Below, in pieces: positions 46,994-53,196 of a stretch of 64,000 bases of DNA. A model generated the notes under the pieces. The model saw only the letters and a program-made list of their open reading frames with translations. It ran no database searches and was not told the origin of the DNA. The number at the start of each line of letters is the position of its first letter. Positions within the stretch are counted from its first letter, which is position 1. Both the position numbers and the translations under genes were made by a program. The DNA comes from Tenacibaculum sp. Bg11-29 (GTDB lineage: Bacteria; Bacteroidota; Bacteroidia; Flavobacteriales; Flavobacteriaceae), in the NCBI RefSeq assembly GCF_002836595.1, contig NZ_PJBB01000003.1, positions 2,665,001-2,729,000 of the forward strand, read 5' to 3'.

Positions 46994-47386
46994 ATGACGG
47001 ATAACACATTACATCTGAATTTAAAACGAAAATGGTTTGATATGATATTGAAGGGAATTAAAACCGAAGAGTATCGAGACATTAAACCATTTTGGGATAA
47101 ACGTTTTTGGCATTTATTCCCTCAGGAAATTAAAGGAGAAACATTTTACCCAATTGTTGACACTATTACTTTCTCAAATGGTTACTCAAAGACTCGCTCA
47201 CAATTTGTAATTGAGTTAAAGAGCTTAAAAAAAAGAACTGGCATAGAAAATTGGGGAGCTAACAAAGATGTAAAATATTATGTATTTGAACTTGGTAAAA
47301 TAATCAAGGCAGGAAGACAAGGTTTTCATTTTAGAATAACTGAAGAAATGCCTTTAAATGAAATAGTAAACACACTAAATATGTAG
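46994..47386 (+). CDS. ASCH-domain protein
   Basis: 130 residues. The N-terminus LHLNLKRKWFDMILKGIKTEEYR is the ASCH signature (small beta-barrel related to PUA), with the substrate pocket residues Lys/Glu in GIKTEEYRDIKPFW. ASCH proteins bind RNA or modified nucleosides; some hydrolyse N4-acetylcytidine. In phages and mobile elements they occur as accessory genes. It has its own terminator hairpin behind it (47404) and a C-loop hairpin pair in front. Confidence 0.7.
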   Translation: MTDNTLHLNLKRKWFDMILKGIKTEEYRDIKPFWDKRFWHLFPQEIKGETFYPIVDTITFSNGYSKTRSQFVIELKSLKKRTGIENWGANKDVKYYVFELGKIIKAGRQGFHFRITEEMPLNEIVNTLNM

Positions 47387-47403
47387 AAATTATAACAAAA
47401 AAA

Positions 47404-47461
47404 CTCACTTTTTTGAGAGGTGGGAAATTGCTATGAAAAAGAACTTAAGACGTCTCTTAAG
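47404..47461 (+). repeat. Paired hairpins, copy 2
   Basis: Imperfect CTCACTT...GAGAGGTGGG hairpin followed by the same AAATTGCTATGAAAAAGAA linker and a perfect CTTAAGA-CGTC-TCTTAAG hairpin (47444-47461), directly after the ASCH gene. Confidence 0.55.
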
Positions 47462-47551
47462 AGCTGCTAAATTAAATCGAATTAAACAGAATAGTGAATA
47501 ATAAACCGTAGAAAAAGTACGGTAAAACCATAAAATACATATTAAAAATAC

Positions 47552-47716
47552 TGTAGTAAAAGAGAAAAGAAGCAGTCCCCCCGTATAACTTCTTTTCGAT
47601 ATAATTAACTCAAATTTAAACTATACAGTAAAGATAGTTTAAGAAGGAAGTTAAATCGTTTAATATTAGATAAATGGCGTTAAACTATCGCTTAAAAGCG
47701 AAAAACAGTAGAAATT
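47552..47716 (+). repeat. 165-bp direct repeat, copy B (with C-loop hairpin)
   Basis: Five differences from copy A. Includes AGAAG-cagtCCCCCCGtataa-CTTCT. Here no plus-strand gene follows; instead the terminator of peptide unit 2 comes 25 bases later. Confidence 0.75.
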
Positions 47717-47740
47717 GTGGGAAGTAAAAGGAAGAAAAAA

Positions 47741-47756
47741 GCGATCCGAAGATCGC
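47741..47756 (-). terminator. Terminator of peptide unit 2
   Basis: GCGATC-cgaa-GATCGC preceded by six A on the plus strand (T run on the minus transcript). The same hairpin is reused at 48667. Confidence 0.7.
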
Positions 47757-47767
47757 TAGGTAATACA

Positions 47768-47935
47768 TTAATCACAAGCAGTAATATCCATTGTTCCACC
47801 GTTATCACATTTAATGTAGGTAGTAGTACATCCGTCAGCAGTAATAGTCGACTCGGTACATGCGTCTCCACCATTAATAGATTGTTGTTGTTGTTTGTTT
47901 AGGACAGAACCTAAGTTTGAAATATTCTTTAACAT
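47768..47935 (-). CDS. GG-leader Cys-containing peptide precursor 2
   Basis: 55 residues. The leader MLKNISNLGSVLNKQQQQSI ends in NGG. The core is acidic and Thr-rich with four Cys (DACTESTITADGCTTTYIKC...TACD). The first 14 residues are identical to precursor 1 while the core is unrelated, as expected for a conserved leader with a diversifying product. The -7 box TATTTTTG is at 47956-47963 on the minus strand and a terminator follows. It is too short for usual gene-length cutoffs. Confidence 0.65.
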   Translation of the reverse strand: MLKNISNLGSVLNKQQQQSINGGDACTESTITADGCTTTYIKCDNGGTMDITACD

Positions 47936-47955
47936 AATTGTAGTTTTAAATTTCT

Positions 47956-47963
47956 CAAAAATA
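47956..47963 (-). promoter_or_regulatory. -7 box of peptide unit 2
   Basis: Minus strand TATTTTTG (TAnnTTTG), 20 bases before the ATG, followed by GAGAAATTTAAAACT as in the other units. Confidence 0.5.
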
Positions 47964-47989
47964 AAAATAAAAAAAAAAGGTTAGTCAGA

Positions 47990-48057
47990 AAAAACCGTAA
48001 AAAAAGTAAGGCTGAACCTTACTTAACTAAAATTAACAAATAATATAAATAGTGTAG
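47990..48057. repeat. Upstream block of peptide unit, copy 2
   Basis: AAACCGTAAAAAAAGTAAGG, a TAAGGCTGAACCTTA hairpin, ACTTAACTAAAATTAACA and AGTGTAG, as in unit 1. Confidence 0.65.
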
Positions 48058-48062
48058 ATAAA

Positions 48063-48284
48063 ATGAATTTAGAAAAAGTAACAAAAATTGACCAGATCAA
48101 AAAAGATGATACTATAATAATTACTGGTGCTGGTTTAGTTAATCATCCTGCAAAAGCATATATAGTAAAAGTGAGTAAAGATGGTACGGAAATCATTTTT
48201 GATAAAGGGAAAAACTTATTTATAAACTTAACAATGTTTTTAAAAGGGAAAAGCTGGTGTAAAGAATTAGCAATACTAAAATAA
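48063..48284 (+). CDS. Unknown 73-residue protein
   Basis: MNLEKVTKIDQIKKDDTIII then TGAGLVNHPAKAYIVKVSKD and FINLTMFLKGKSWCKELAIL. The pattern of short beta strands and the KKDDTIII..G........AYIVKVS segment resemble small SH3-like barrels, but no family is recognised. It starts a few bases after a TAGTGTAG block end. Confidence 0.45.
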   Translation: MNLEKVTKIDQIKKDDTIIITGAGLVNHPAKAYIVKVSKDGTEIIFDKGKNLFINLTMFLKGKSWCKELAILK

Positions 48285-48295
48285 GAGTAGATATA

Positions 48296-48579
48296 ATGGC
48301 AAATGAAGTTTTTAAATTTGGGAAAGTAACCGGTGCAATTTTATAATTACAGATTACGCACCGGAACAAAGAAAAAGTTTTTCAATTTGTGGTCATTGGT
48401 CAGGTTTTGTAAATCAGTTTAAAAATGGTGAAACTATTTCCGAAATAAAAGAGAGTGCAAAAAATTGGCTCCGGAACAAATTGAAAGAAAATTTTGATAA
48501 TCAGTATTCAAGTGAAAAACAGTTTCGGTGGCTCTTGAATGAATTAGAAAACGAAAATCAATTAACATTTAATCTGTAG
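48296..48579 (+). pseudogene. Frameshifted small gene
   Basis: ATG at 48296 reads MANEVFKFGKVTGAIL and stops. Adding one base near 48345 joins it to an open frame ITDYAPEQRKSFSICGHWSG...LRNKLKENFDNQYS...ENQLTFNL ending at 48579, giving about 93 residues. The end again is AATCTGTAG. So a single-base deletion probably inactivated this cargo gene, or a slippage is used. No family recognised. Confidence 0.5.
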
Positions 48580-48666
48580 ATAATCGGAGCCTAGTAACGG
48601 AACAAAAAAGTTACTGGGAATCAAAAAAAAGTGTAAAAATAATGAAAGATAAATAGGTGAAAAAAG

Positions 48667-48682
48667 CGATCCGAAGATCGCA
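48667..48682 (-). terminator. Terminator of peptide unit 3
   Basis: GCGATC-cgaa-GATCGC with six A in front, identical to that of unit 2. Confidence 0.7.
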
Positions 48683-48692
48683 AATTCAATTT

Positions 48693-48890
48693 TTAACAAA
48701 AAGCATGGATATTAGATGCGTAAATGCAAATACCAGAACAACAAATAGAAGGAATCGTATTAGTTTGTTTACAATCAGTACTAGTATTACAAGATTCACC
48801 AAATCCTTCATTAAACCTTCCGCTTCCTTTAATTTGTTTTTGATCAGATTTAGTTAATTCTAATCCTAAGTTTGAAATGTTTTTTAACAT
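48693..48890 (-). CDS. Leader-type Cys-rich peptide precursor 3
   Basis: 65 residues. The leader MLKNISNLGLELTKSDQKQI is followed by KGSG rather than NGG, so the processing site is altered (Gly-Ser-Gly). The core has six Cys with a knottin-like order (SCNTSTDC...SICCSGICIY...AFC), including a Cys-Cys pair. -7 box TAAATTTG at 48911-48918. Most divergent of the five units in leader, promoter flank and upstream block. Confidence 0.65.
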   Translation of the reverse strand: MLKNISNLGLELTKSDQKQIKGSGRFNEGFGESCNTSTDCKQTNTIPSICCSGICIYASNIHAFC

Positions 48891-48910
48891 AATATAAGTT
48901 TTAAGTTTTA

Positions 48911-48918
48911 CAAATTTA
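48911..48918 (-). promoter_or_regulatory. -7 box of peptide unit 3
   Basis: Minus strand TAAATTTG, 20 bases before the ATG. Confidence 0.5.
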
Positions 48919-48943
48919 AAAGGTTAAAAATAAAGTTAGTAAG

Positions 48944-49000
48944 AAAAAAACGTAAAATAAGTAAGGCTAAACCTCACTTAACTAAAAATTAACAAATAAC
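48944..49000. repeat. Upstream block of peptide unit, copy 3 (divergent)
   Basis: AAACGTAAAATAAGTAAGGC, CTAAACCTCACTTAACTAAA and AATTAACAAATAAC; it lacks the AGTGTAG end of the other copies. Confidence 0.55.
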
Positions 49001-49144
49001 TTAAAGATTAAGGTATAGGTGAAAAACCATAAAATAAGTAAGTTAAAAACCATAAAAAAAATTAATAAAACAGTAATAAAAAGAATACAATGGAAAAAAC
49101 AGAACAAACAATTACAAAATCAACAGTAGATTTTAAAACAAGAG

Positions 49145-49203
49145 AAAGGAGCCATTACAGCTCCTTTCAATTAATCAATCTTTAAATCTCCCCGACTTAA
49201 TTT
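49145..49203 (+). repeat. Tandem hairpin pair, copy 4
   Basis: AAAGGAGC-cattaca-GCTCCTTT, linker caattaatcaatc, then TAAATCT-CCCCG-ACTTAATTTA. The next 80 bases match 35680-35755, up to ACTGTAGAG. Confidence 0.6.
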
Positions 49204-49293
49204 AATAGATCAAATATATATAAGGTTTTTTAATTTTTTAAATTGAATTGATAAGTAAAATTTATTTAGATATAAAAAAAAACTGTAGAGATT

Positions 49294-49389
49294 ATGAAAA
49301 AATTAGGTTTCAAAACAAAGGACTATATAATATTAACAGCTTTACTAGTGTTTGCAATTTTTGCATTCTGGAAAGCATTTAATCTGTAG
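49294..49389 (+). CDS. Small single-helix membrane protein
   Basis: 31 residues (MKKLGFKTKDYIILTALLVF, then AIFAFWKAFNL), a basic N-terminus and one hydrophobic helix. It ends in AATCTGTAG and begins nine bases after ACTGTAG. Comparable in design to the 39-residue protein at 45576. A toxin-like or holin-like peptide is possible. Confidence 0.45.
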   Translation: MKKLGFKTKDYIILTALLVFAIFAFWKAFNL

Positions 49390-49405
49390 AATAAGGAGTA
49401 TAAAA

Positions 49406-49427
49406 AAAGCGAACCGAAGCTCGCTTT
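49406..49427 (-). terminator. Terminator of peptide unit 4
   Basis: AAAGCGA-accgaagc-TCGCTTT with an A run before it; a variant of the GCGATC-cgaa-GATCGC hairpin of units 2 and 3. Confidence 0.65.
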
Positions 49428-49448
49428 ATAAATTTGTTCGTTAAATAA

Positions 49449-49622
49449 TTATAATAAAATACAACCATACCAACCACATTGACAAGGCTCTCTTAATACA
49501 TATCCATTTGGTAATGTTCTACAACAAGTTGAATTACCACATTGTGACCAATTACCACCATTAATAGATTTTTGTTCAGTTTTGTTTAGGGTAGTACCCA
49601 AGTTTGAGATGTTTTTTAACAT
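49449..49622 (-). CDS. GG-leader Cys-rich peptide precursor 4
   Basis: 57 residues from the ATG at 49622 (an in-frame TTG upstream lies in the -7 box). The leader MLKNISNLGTTLNKTEQKSI ends in NGG. The core is NWSQCGNSTCCRTLPNGYVL and REPCQCGWYGCILL, six Cys including Cys-Cys and a Trp/Tyr-rich end. -7 box TATATTTG at 49644-49651. The core shares no obvious similarity with the other four. Confidence 0.7.
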   Translation of the reverse strand: MLKNISNLGTTLNKTEQKSINGGNWSQCGNSTCCRTLPNGYVLREPCQCGWYGCILL

Positions 49623-49643
49623 AATAAAATGTTTTAAGTTTCT

Positions 49644-49651
49644 CAAATATA
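49644..49651 (-). promoter_or_regulatory. -7 box of peptide unit 4
   Basis: Minus strand TATATTTG, 21 bases before the ATG, followed by GAGAAACTTAAAAC. Confidence 0.5.
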
Positions 49652-49676
49652 AATAGATAAAAATATAATAGACAAT

Positions 49677-49744
49677 AAAAAACCGTAATAAAAGTAAGGT
49701 AAAACCCTACTTAACTAAAATTAACAAATAACATAAATAGTGTA
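49677..49744. repeat. Upstream block of peptide unit, copy 4
   Basis: AACCGTAATAAAAGTAAGGT, AAAACCCTACTTAACTAAAA, TTAACAAATAACATAAATAG and TGTA; near-identical to copies 1, 2 and 5. Confidence 0.65.
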
Positions 49745-49773
49745 ATTAAAGTGAAAAGATTAAATCAATAAAA

Positions 49774-49829
49774 AAGAGTTCATTTCTGAACTCTTGATTA
49801 ATAAAGCTTTTTATCCCCATAAGAAAGCT
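49774..49829 (+). repeat. Tandem hairpin pair, copy 5
   Basis: AAGAGTTCA-tttc-TGAACTCTT, linker gattaataa, then AGCTTTTTAT-CCCC-ATAAGAAAGCT. The second hairpin is identical to that at 35498-35522. Confidence 0.6.
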
Positions 49830-49949
49830 ATATACATTTTGGTTTTTTCAAAATTAAATTATTAAAGATAAAGTTATAGATTAAAAACCGTAAAATAAGT
49901 AAGGTAAAAGCGTAAAATAAATATTAATCAAACAGTAGTAAAAATGAAA

Positions 49950-49978
49950 AGAGCCCTAATTTATCAAAAAAGGGCTCT
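49950..49978 (-). terminator. Terminator of peptide unit 5
   Basis: AGAGCCCT pairs with AGGGCTCT around an A/T-rich loop, with an A run inside the loop side. Confidence 0.6.
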
Positions 49979-49995
49979 AATATAATGAGAGATTA

Positions 49996-50175
49996 TTAAA
50001 AAGGTGTGATGTCAGAATAAACACATCTATTACCAATGCATTCAACAGAAAGATGAATAGGTGAAGCACATGGTGTTGGTCTAGAAGGGTCACAAGAGTA
50101 TTGAAGACCTCCATTAATAGATTTTTGCTCTGATTTGTTCAATACTGAACCTAAGTTTGAAATGTTCTTTAGCAT
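49996..50175 (-). CDS. GG-leader Cys-containing peptide precursor 5
   Basis: 59 residues. The leader MLKNISNLGSVLNKSEQKSI ends in NGG. The core LQYSCDPSRPTPCASPIHLS continues VECIGNRCVYSDITPF, with four Cys. -7 box TAATTTTG at 50196-50203, terminator at 49950. This unit is nearest to the C39-like peptidase gene (430 bases away, opposite strand). Confidence 0.65.
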   Translation of the reverse strand: MLKNISNLGSVLNKSEQKSINGGLQYSCDPSRPTPCASPIHLSVECIGNRCVYSDITPF

Positions 50176-50195
50176 AATTTGAGTTTTTAATTTCT

Positions 50196-50203
50196 CAAAA
50201 TTA
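50196..50203 (-). promoter_or_regulatory. -7 box of peptide unit 5
   Basis: Minus strand TAATTTTG, 20 bases before the ATG, followed by GAGAAATTAAAAACTC, which can pair as in unit 1. Confidence 0.5.
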
Positions 50204-50228
50204 AAAAGTAAAAATTAAGATTAGTATA

Positions 50229-50290
50229 AAAAAACCGTAAAAAAAGTAAGGTAAAACCTTACTTAACTAAAATTAACATAAATAGTGTAG
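50229..50290. repeat. Upstream block of peptide unit, copy 5
   Basis: Identical in order and almost in sequence to copy 1, ending TAGTGTAG. Confidence 0.65.
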
Positions 50291-50331
50291 GAATTATGAA
50301 TGTAGAATCATTAATAAATATGATAAAAAAA

Positions 50332-50364
50332 ACCAGTACTAGGGTATAAAAATCTAGTACTGGT
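50332..50364 (+). terminator. Strong hairpin, possible terminator
   Basis: ACCAGTACTAG pairs perfectly with CTAGTACTGGT across an 11-base loop. No T run follows, so termination is uncertain. The rest of the 50365-50482 stretch shows nothing clear. Confidence 0.4.
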
Positions 50365-50482
50365 AAATTAAATATATTATTAAGAAATGTATAAATGTTT
50401 CTTTTTAGTGACCTCTTTTCTATGGGGTGAGATTTACTTTATGTTTCATTTACAAATTCTATATATTTAATTATCTATATAA

Positions 50483-50570
50483 AAAACTATACTGTAAATA
50501 TAATTTAAGAAGAGGTGTGAGTTTTAAATGTTAGATAAATAGCATTGAAGTATCGATTAAAAATCAAAAA
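50483..50570 (+). repeat. Divergent copy of the 165-bp repeat core
   Basis: AAACTATACTGTAAATATAA, TTTAAGAAGAGG, TTAGATAAATAGCATTGAAG and TATCGATTAAAAATC match the right part of copies A and B. It lies about 35 bases before the C39-like peptidase gene, as copy A precedes the acidic gene. Confidence 0.55.
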
Positions 50571-50604
50571 GTAAGGATAAATAAATTGTAATTAAATAAG
50601 CAAA

Positions 50605-50976
50605 ATGAATAAAATTAAATTTATAGAACAACCGTATCATTCTAAAAAATGCGGACAGGCTTGTCTTTCCATGGTAACAGGAAAATCTATAGATGAAGTT
50701 TGCACAATTTTAGGGAAAAAATGGTCAACTTGTATTGAATCAGATTTACAAACCTTACTAAATAAAGAAGGTTATAAAACCACGTTAATTCGTGCTAGTG
50801 GCATGAAATTAAAAGCGATCCCTAATAACAGCATTGTACTTTTAAGTTATCCTAATGAAACAAGACACTTTGTATTGAAGAGTGCTGATAAAATTTATGA
50901 TCCATCGGTAGGAGTAATAGATCAAATGTTAGCTTATATAGAAGTATTGCATTATTTAACCTTTGAAAAGTCATAA
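50605..50976 (+). CDS. Stand-alone C39-like cysteine peptidase
   Basis: 123 residues, the size of a bare peptidase domain. EQPYHSKKCGQACLSMVTGK at residues 8-27 gives the oxyanion Gln9 and catalytic Cys16. TRHFVLKSADKIYDPSVGVI supplies His88 and Asp99, matching the HFVVL...DPA.G pattern of C39 leader peptidases, the domain that cuts double-glycine leaders in bacteriocin exporters. Here it is not fused to an ABC transporter and has no signal peptide, so it acts in the cytosol. Its neighbours are five genes with double-glycine-type leaders, so leader removal is the likely role. Related stand-alone papain-fold proteins with other roles exist. Confidence 0.65.
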   Translation: MNKIKFIEQPYHSKKCGQACLSMVTGKSIDEVCTILGKKWSTCIESDLQTLLNKEGYKTTLIRASGMKLKAIPNNSIVLLSYPNETRHFVLKSADKIYDPSVGVIDQMLAYIEVLHYLTFEKS

Positions 50977-50985
50977 AATAAAAAA

Positions 50986-51006
50986 CCCACTTCATTGAGA
51001 GGTGGG
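50986..51006 (+). terminator. Terminator of the C39-like gene
   Basis: CCCACTTC-attga-GAGGTGGG followed by AAAATTGCTATGAAAAAGAA, the same hairpin and tail as at 46729 and 47404. Confidence 0.6.
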
Positions 51007-51099
51007 AAAATTGCTATGAAAAAGAAATGTCGAAATGAGACTCCGACAGCATCAAATATAAAGATTAATGCAGACCTAAGCAATAAAAAAAGGTAATAC

Positions 51100-51130
51100 T
51101 GTTGCAACAAAATTAACTTTTGTTGCAACA
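51100..51130. repeat. Paired TGTTGCAACA palindromes (left side)
   Basis: TGTTGCAACA at 51100-51109 and 51121-51130 with AAATTAACTTT between; together GTTGCAACAAAA and TTTTGTTGCAAC form a longer inverted repeat. The following 140 bases are rich in GCAACA and AACAAA. The same palindrome recurs at the other end of the virus-like operon. Confidence 0.55.
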
Positions 51131-51273
51131 GTACGTAAATGCTTTAGGTAACAGATAAACGTAGTATTAATAAAGGTTTTAGTGAGTTAAAAATAAGTAA
51201 ATCAACAAAACAGCAACAAGGTTACAACAAAAGAGCAACAGCAAATCAACTAACTGCAACAAATAATTAAACA

Positions 51274-51483
51274 ATGGAGTCTCAAATAAACTACCCAAAA
51301 TTAATGGGGACAAAAAAGGAATTAGCAAATCATTATTGGAAACTTTCTAGTCGATTTTTCCGTAATACTATTAATAGAATAATTTCAGAATCTAGGAATA
51401 TACCATTAGGAGAAGCGAAACGATTAAAAACAATAACACCAAGAGAATTTAAATTGTTTGTAGCAGAAATTGATGGAATTTAG
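51274..51483 (+). CDS. Unknown 69-residue protein
   Basis: MESQINYPKLMGTKKELANH is followed by YWKLSSRFFRNTINRIISES and KRLKTITPREFKLFVAEIDGI: a basic, helical small protein, possibly DNA-binding. It is separated from the large operon by the tandem decamers and may act on them; this is inference. Confidence 0.45.
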   Translation: MESQINYPKLMGTKKELANHYWKLSSRFFRNTINRIISESRNIPLGEAKRLKTITPREFKLFVAEIDGI

Positions 51484-51490
51484 CAAAAGT

Positions 51491-51560
51491 ATCCTAACGA
51501 ATCCTAACGAATCGTTGCAAAAGCTAACAAATCCTAACGAAAGCTAACGAATCCTAACAC
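51491..51560. repeat. Seven tandem decamers (iteron-like)
   Basis: Read in steps of ten: ATCCTAACGA, ATCCTAACGA, ATCGTTGCAA, AAGCTAACAA, ATCCTAACGA, AAGCTAACGA, ATCCTAACAC. Six carry CTAAC at the same phase. The period equals about one helical turn, so a protein array would bind one face. It lies 65 bases upstream of the first gene of the virus-like operon: origin iterons or a late-promoter activator site. Confidence 0.6.
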
Positions 51561-51625
51561 CCACATTTTATAAGCACACATATTTGCATTGATATTGATT
51601 TTAGAGTCCGTATTAATAGCAATAT

Positions 51626-53188
51626 ATGAGTATAGCAACATTAAATTCAGCATTGTATCGTAACGTGAAAACACATACAAAGTATGACCGTTATTTCACT
51701 AAAACACCTTGTAAAGCTACTTTCTTAGGTAGCTATACAACAACAGGTGGAATGCAACAAATGGTAGAATGGGCTTTTAAGTATAAAAATTTCACCAAAG
51801 AAATTTCTAAAAAATTAAAAGGGCGGAATTTAAAAGAAACGGTTGCAAACATATATCAATTTACCTACGATCATATACAGTACCAAGCTGATGGGTACGA
51901 TCAACAACTAAGAAGTCCTTCCTGTACATGGAATGTACGTTTAGAAGGCGTTGACTGTAAAAGTTACAGTCTTTTTGTAAGTACCATACTTACGAATTTA
52001 AATATACCACACTCATTTAGAAAAGTAAAACAACCTTCTTCACCTTCAAGATGGTCACACGTGTACGTGCAAATTCCTTCAGGGAATGAAACATTAATTA
52101 TTGACCCAACACTACGGGTAAATACAGAAGTAAAATACATACAAAAAGAAGATATGGAAGTTAAATTAGATTATTACGGTTTGCATGGAGCAGAAGGAAC
52201 CGAAAAATCCGAAGAATTTATAAATGATAAAGATCGTTTAGGTGGGTTTTCAAAAGTTTTGCAGCTTTTTAAGAAAAAAGGAATCTCGGAAAGCACTTTA
52301 ACGCTTATAAATGAAAAAGTAAAACAAGCATATTCAGTAAATAATAGCTTTGATTTTGATTTTAAATTAACAAGAAAAGGGTTGATTATTCATAGGGAGT
52401 TAATTCAATTAGAATCATCAGGATTAAATTCACCAATCGGAGGAGGTTTATTTGAATCAATTGTAGGAGATATTGAATTTACAAAAGAAATTGGTAATGT
52501 TTTAACCTACGGACTAAACTCCTGGGGAGCTTCTCAAACTCCAGCATCATATCCTGGTTCAGATGGATTCAAAGCCTATTTAGCAGAAATTCAAAAATTA
52601 CAAGGAGGTATTAGCGCTTCAAATATTGGGCAAAAATTAACACGATTAGATCAATATTTCAATTTTTTAATTTATCAGCATTATTACTGGATGAATAATA
52701 TTGGGCGTGCATATTCATCACGTTTAGCCATGAACAATGCAATTGTTACGCTTCGTAAAATGCGAGGAGAGATCGTTGATAAAACATATAATTTATTTAA
52801 AAATAGAGGCGTAAATTTTATTGTAAAAACAACATCAACAAACGAAATGATGCTATGGAAAGCATCTCTTACTAAGTTTGGACGAGGCAATTATGAACAC
52901 CGACAATTTAAAGCCACAAACTTATCTCCAACGGCAATTGACCTTACCCCAAAAGATGTACACACTGTGGATACAGTAAACGATACTACGCCAACCATTC
53001 CAACAACAACGACCACAACTACTTCGCTAGATAACACGCAATCAGGTTCAAATACTACAACAGGAACCCCAAAAAAGAATGTAAATCAAGCAGGAATTGG
53101 AGGCGGAACACTTGCTGTTTTAGCATTAGCACTTGGTGGAGGATTCCTTTTAATGAATAATAATAAAGAAAGTAACACAAATAAATAA
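51626..53188 (+). CDS. Transglutaminase-like protein with C-terminal membrane anchor
   Basis: 520 residues. The papain-fold transglutaminase-like domain spans about residues 60-175: Cys111 in LEGVDCKSYSLF, His145 in RWSHVYVQIP and Asp160 in TLIIDPTLRVN. A helical middle follows, then a Thr-rich linker (about 455-485) and a hydrophobic helix GTLAVLALALGGGFLLMNN near 493-512 with a short charged tail. It is the first gene of the virus-like operon. It may crosslink or process structural proteins at a membrane. Single C-terminal membrane segments recur in this operon. Confidence 0.6.
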   Translation: MSIATLNSALYRNVKTHTKYDRYFTKTPCKATFLGSYTTTGGMQQMVEWAFKYKNFTKEISKKLKGRNLKETVANIYQFTYDHIQYQADGYDQQLRSPSCTWNVRLEGVDCKSYSLFVSTILTNLNIPHSFRKVKQPSSPSRWSHVYVQIPSGNETLIIDPTLRVNTEVKYIQKEDMEVKLDYYGLHGAEGTEKSEEFINDKDRLGGFSKVLQLFKKKGISESTLTLINEKVKQAYSVNNSFDFDFKLTRKGLIIHRELIQLESSGLNSPIGGGLFESIVGDIEFTKEIGNVLTYGLNSWGASQTPASYPGSDGFKAYLAEIQKLQGGISASNIGQKLTRLDQYFNFLIYQHYYWMNNIGRAYSSRLAMNNAIVTLRKMRGEIVDKTYNLFKNRGVNFIVKTTSTNEMMLWKASLTKFGRGNYEHRQFKATNLSPTAIDLTPKDVHTVDTVNDTTPTIPTTTTTTTSLDNTQSGSNTTTGTPKKNVNQAGIGGGTLAVLALALGGGFLLMNNNKESNTNK

Positions 53189-53196
53189 AAAGAAAA

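Noticed and set aside
49090..49185. 31-codon plus-strand frame starting MEKTEQTITK
   Set aside because: It runs through the conserved hairpin pair, so its second half is repeat sequence; a chance frame is more likely.
45700..50300. CRISPR array
   Set aside because: Repeats are of several kinds, 60-165 bases long, unevenly spaced and linked to genes; no constant short repeat with unique spacers of equal length and no cas gene.
45700..51000. Lanthipeptide or other enzyme-modified RiPP cluster
   Set aside because: No LanB/C/M-like, radical SAM, YcaO or ABC exporter gene is present in the window; modification, if any, would depend on genes elsewhere, so only the precursor and peptidase calls are kept.
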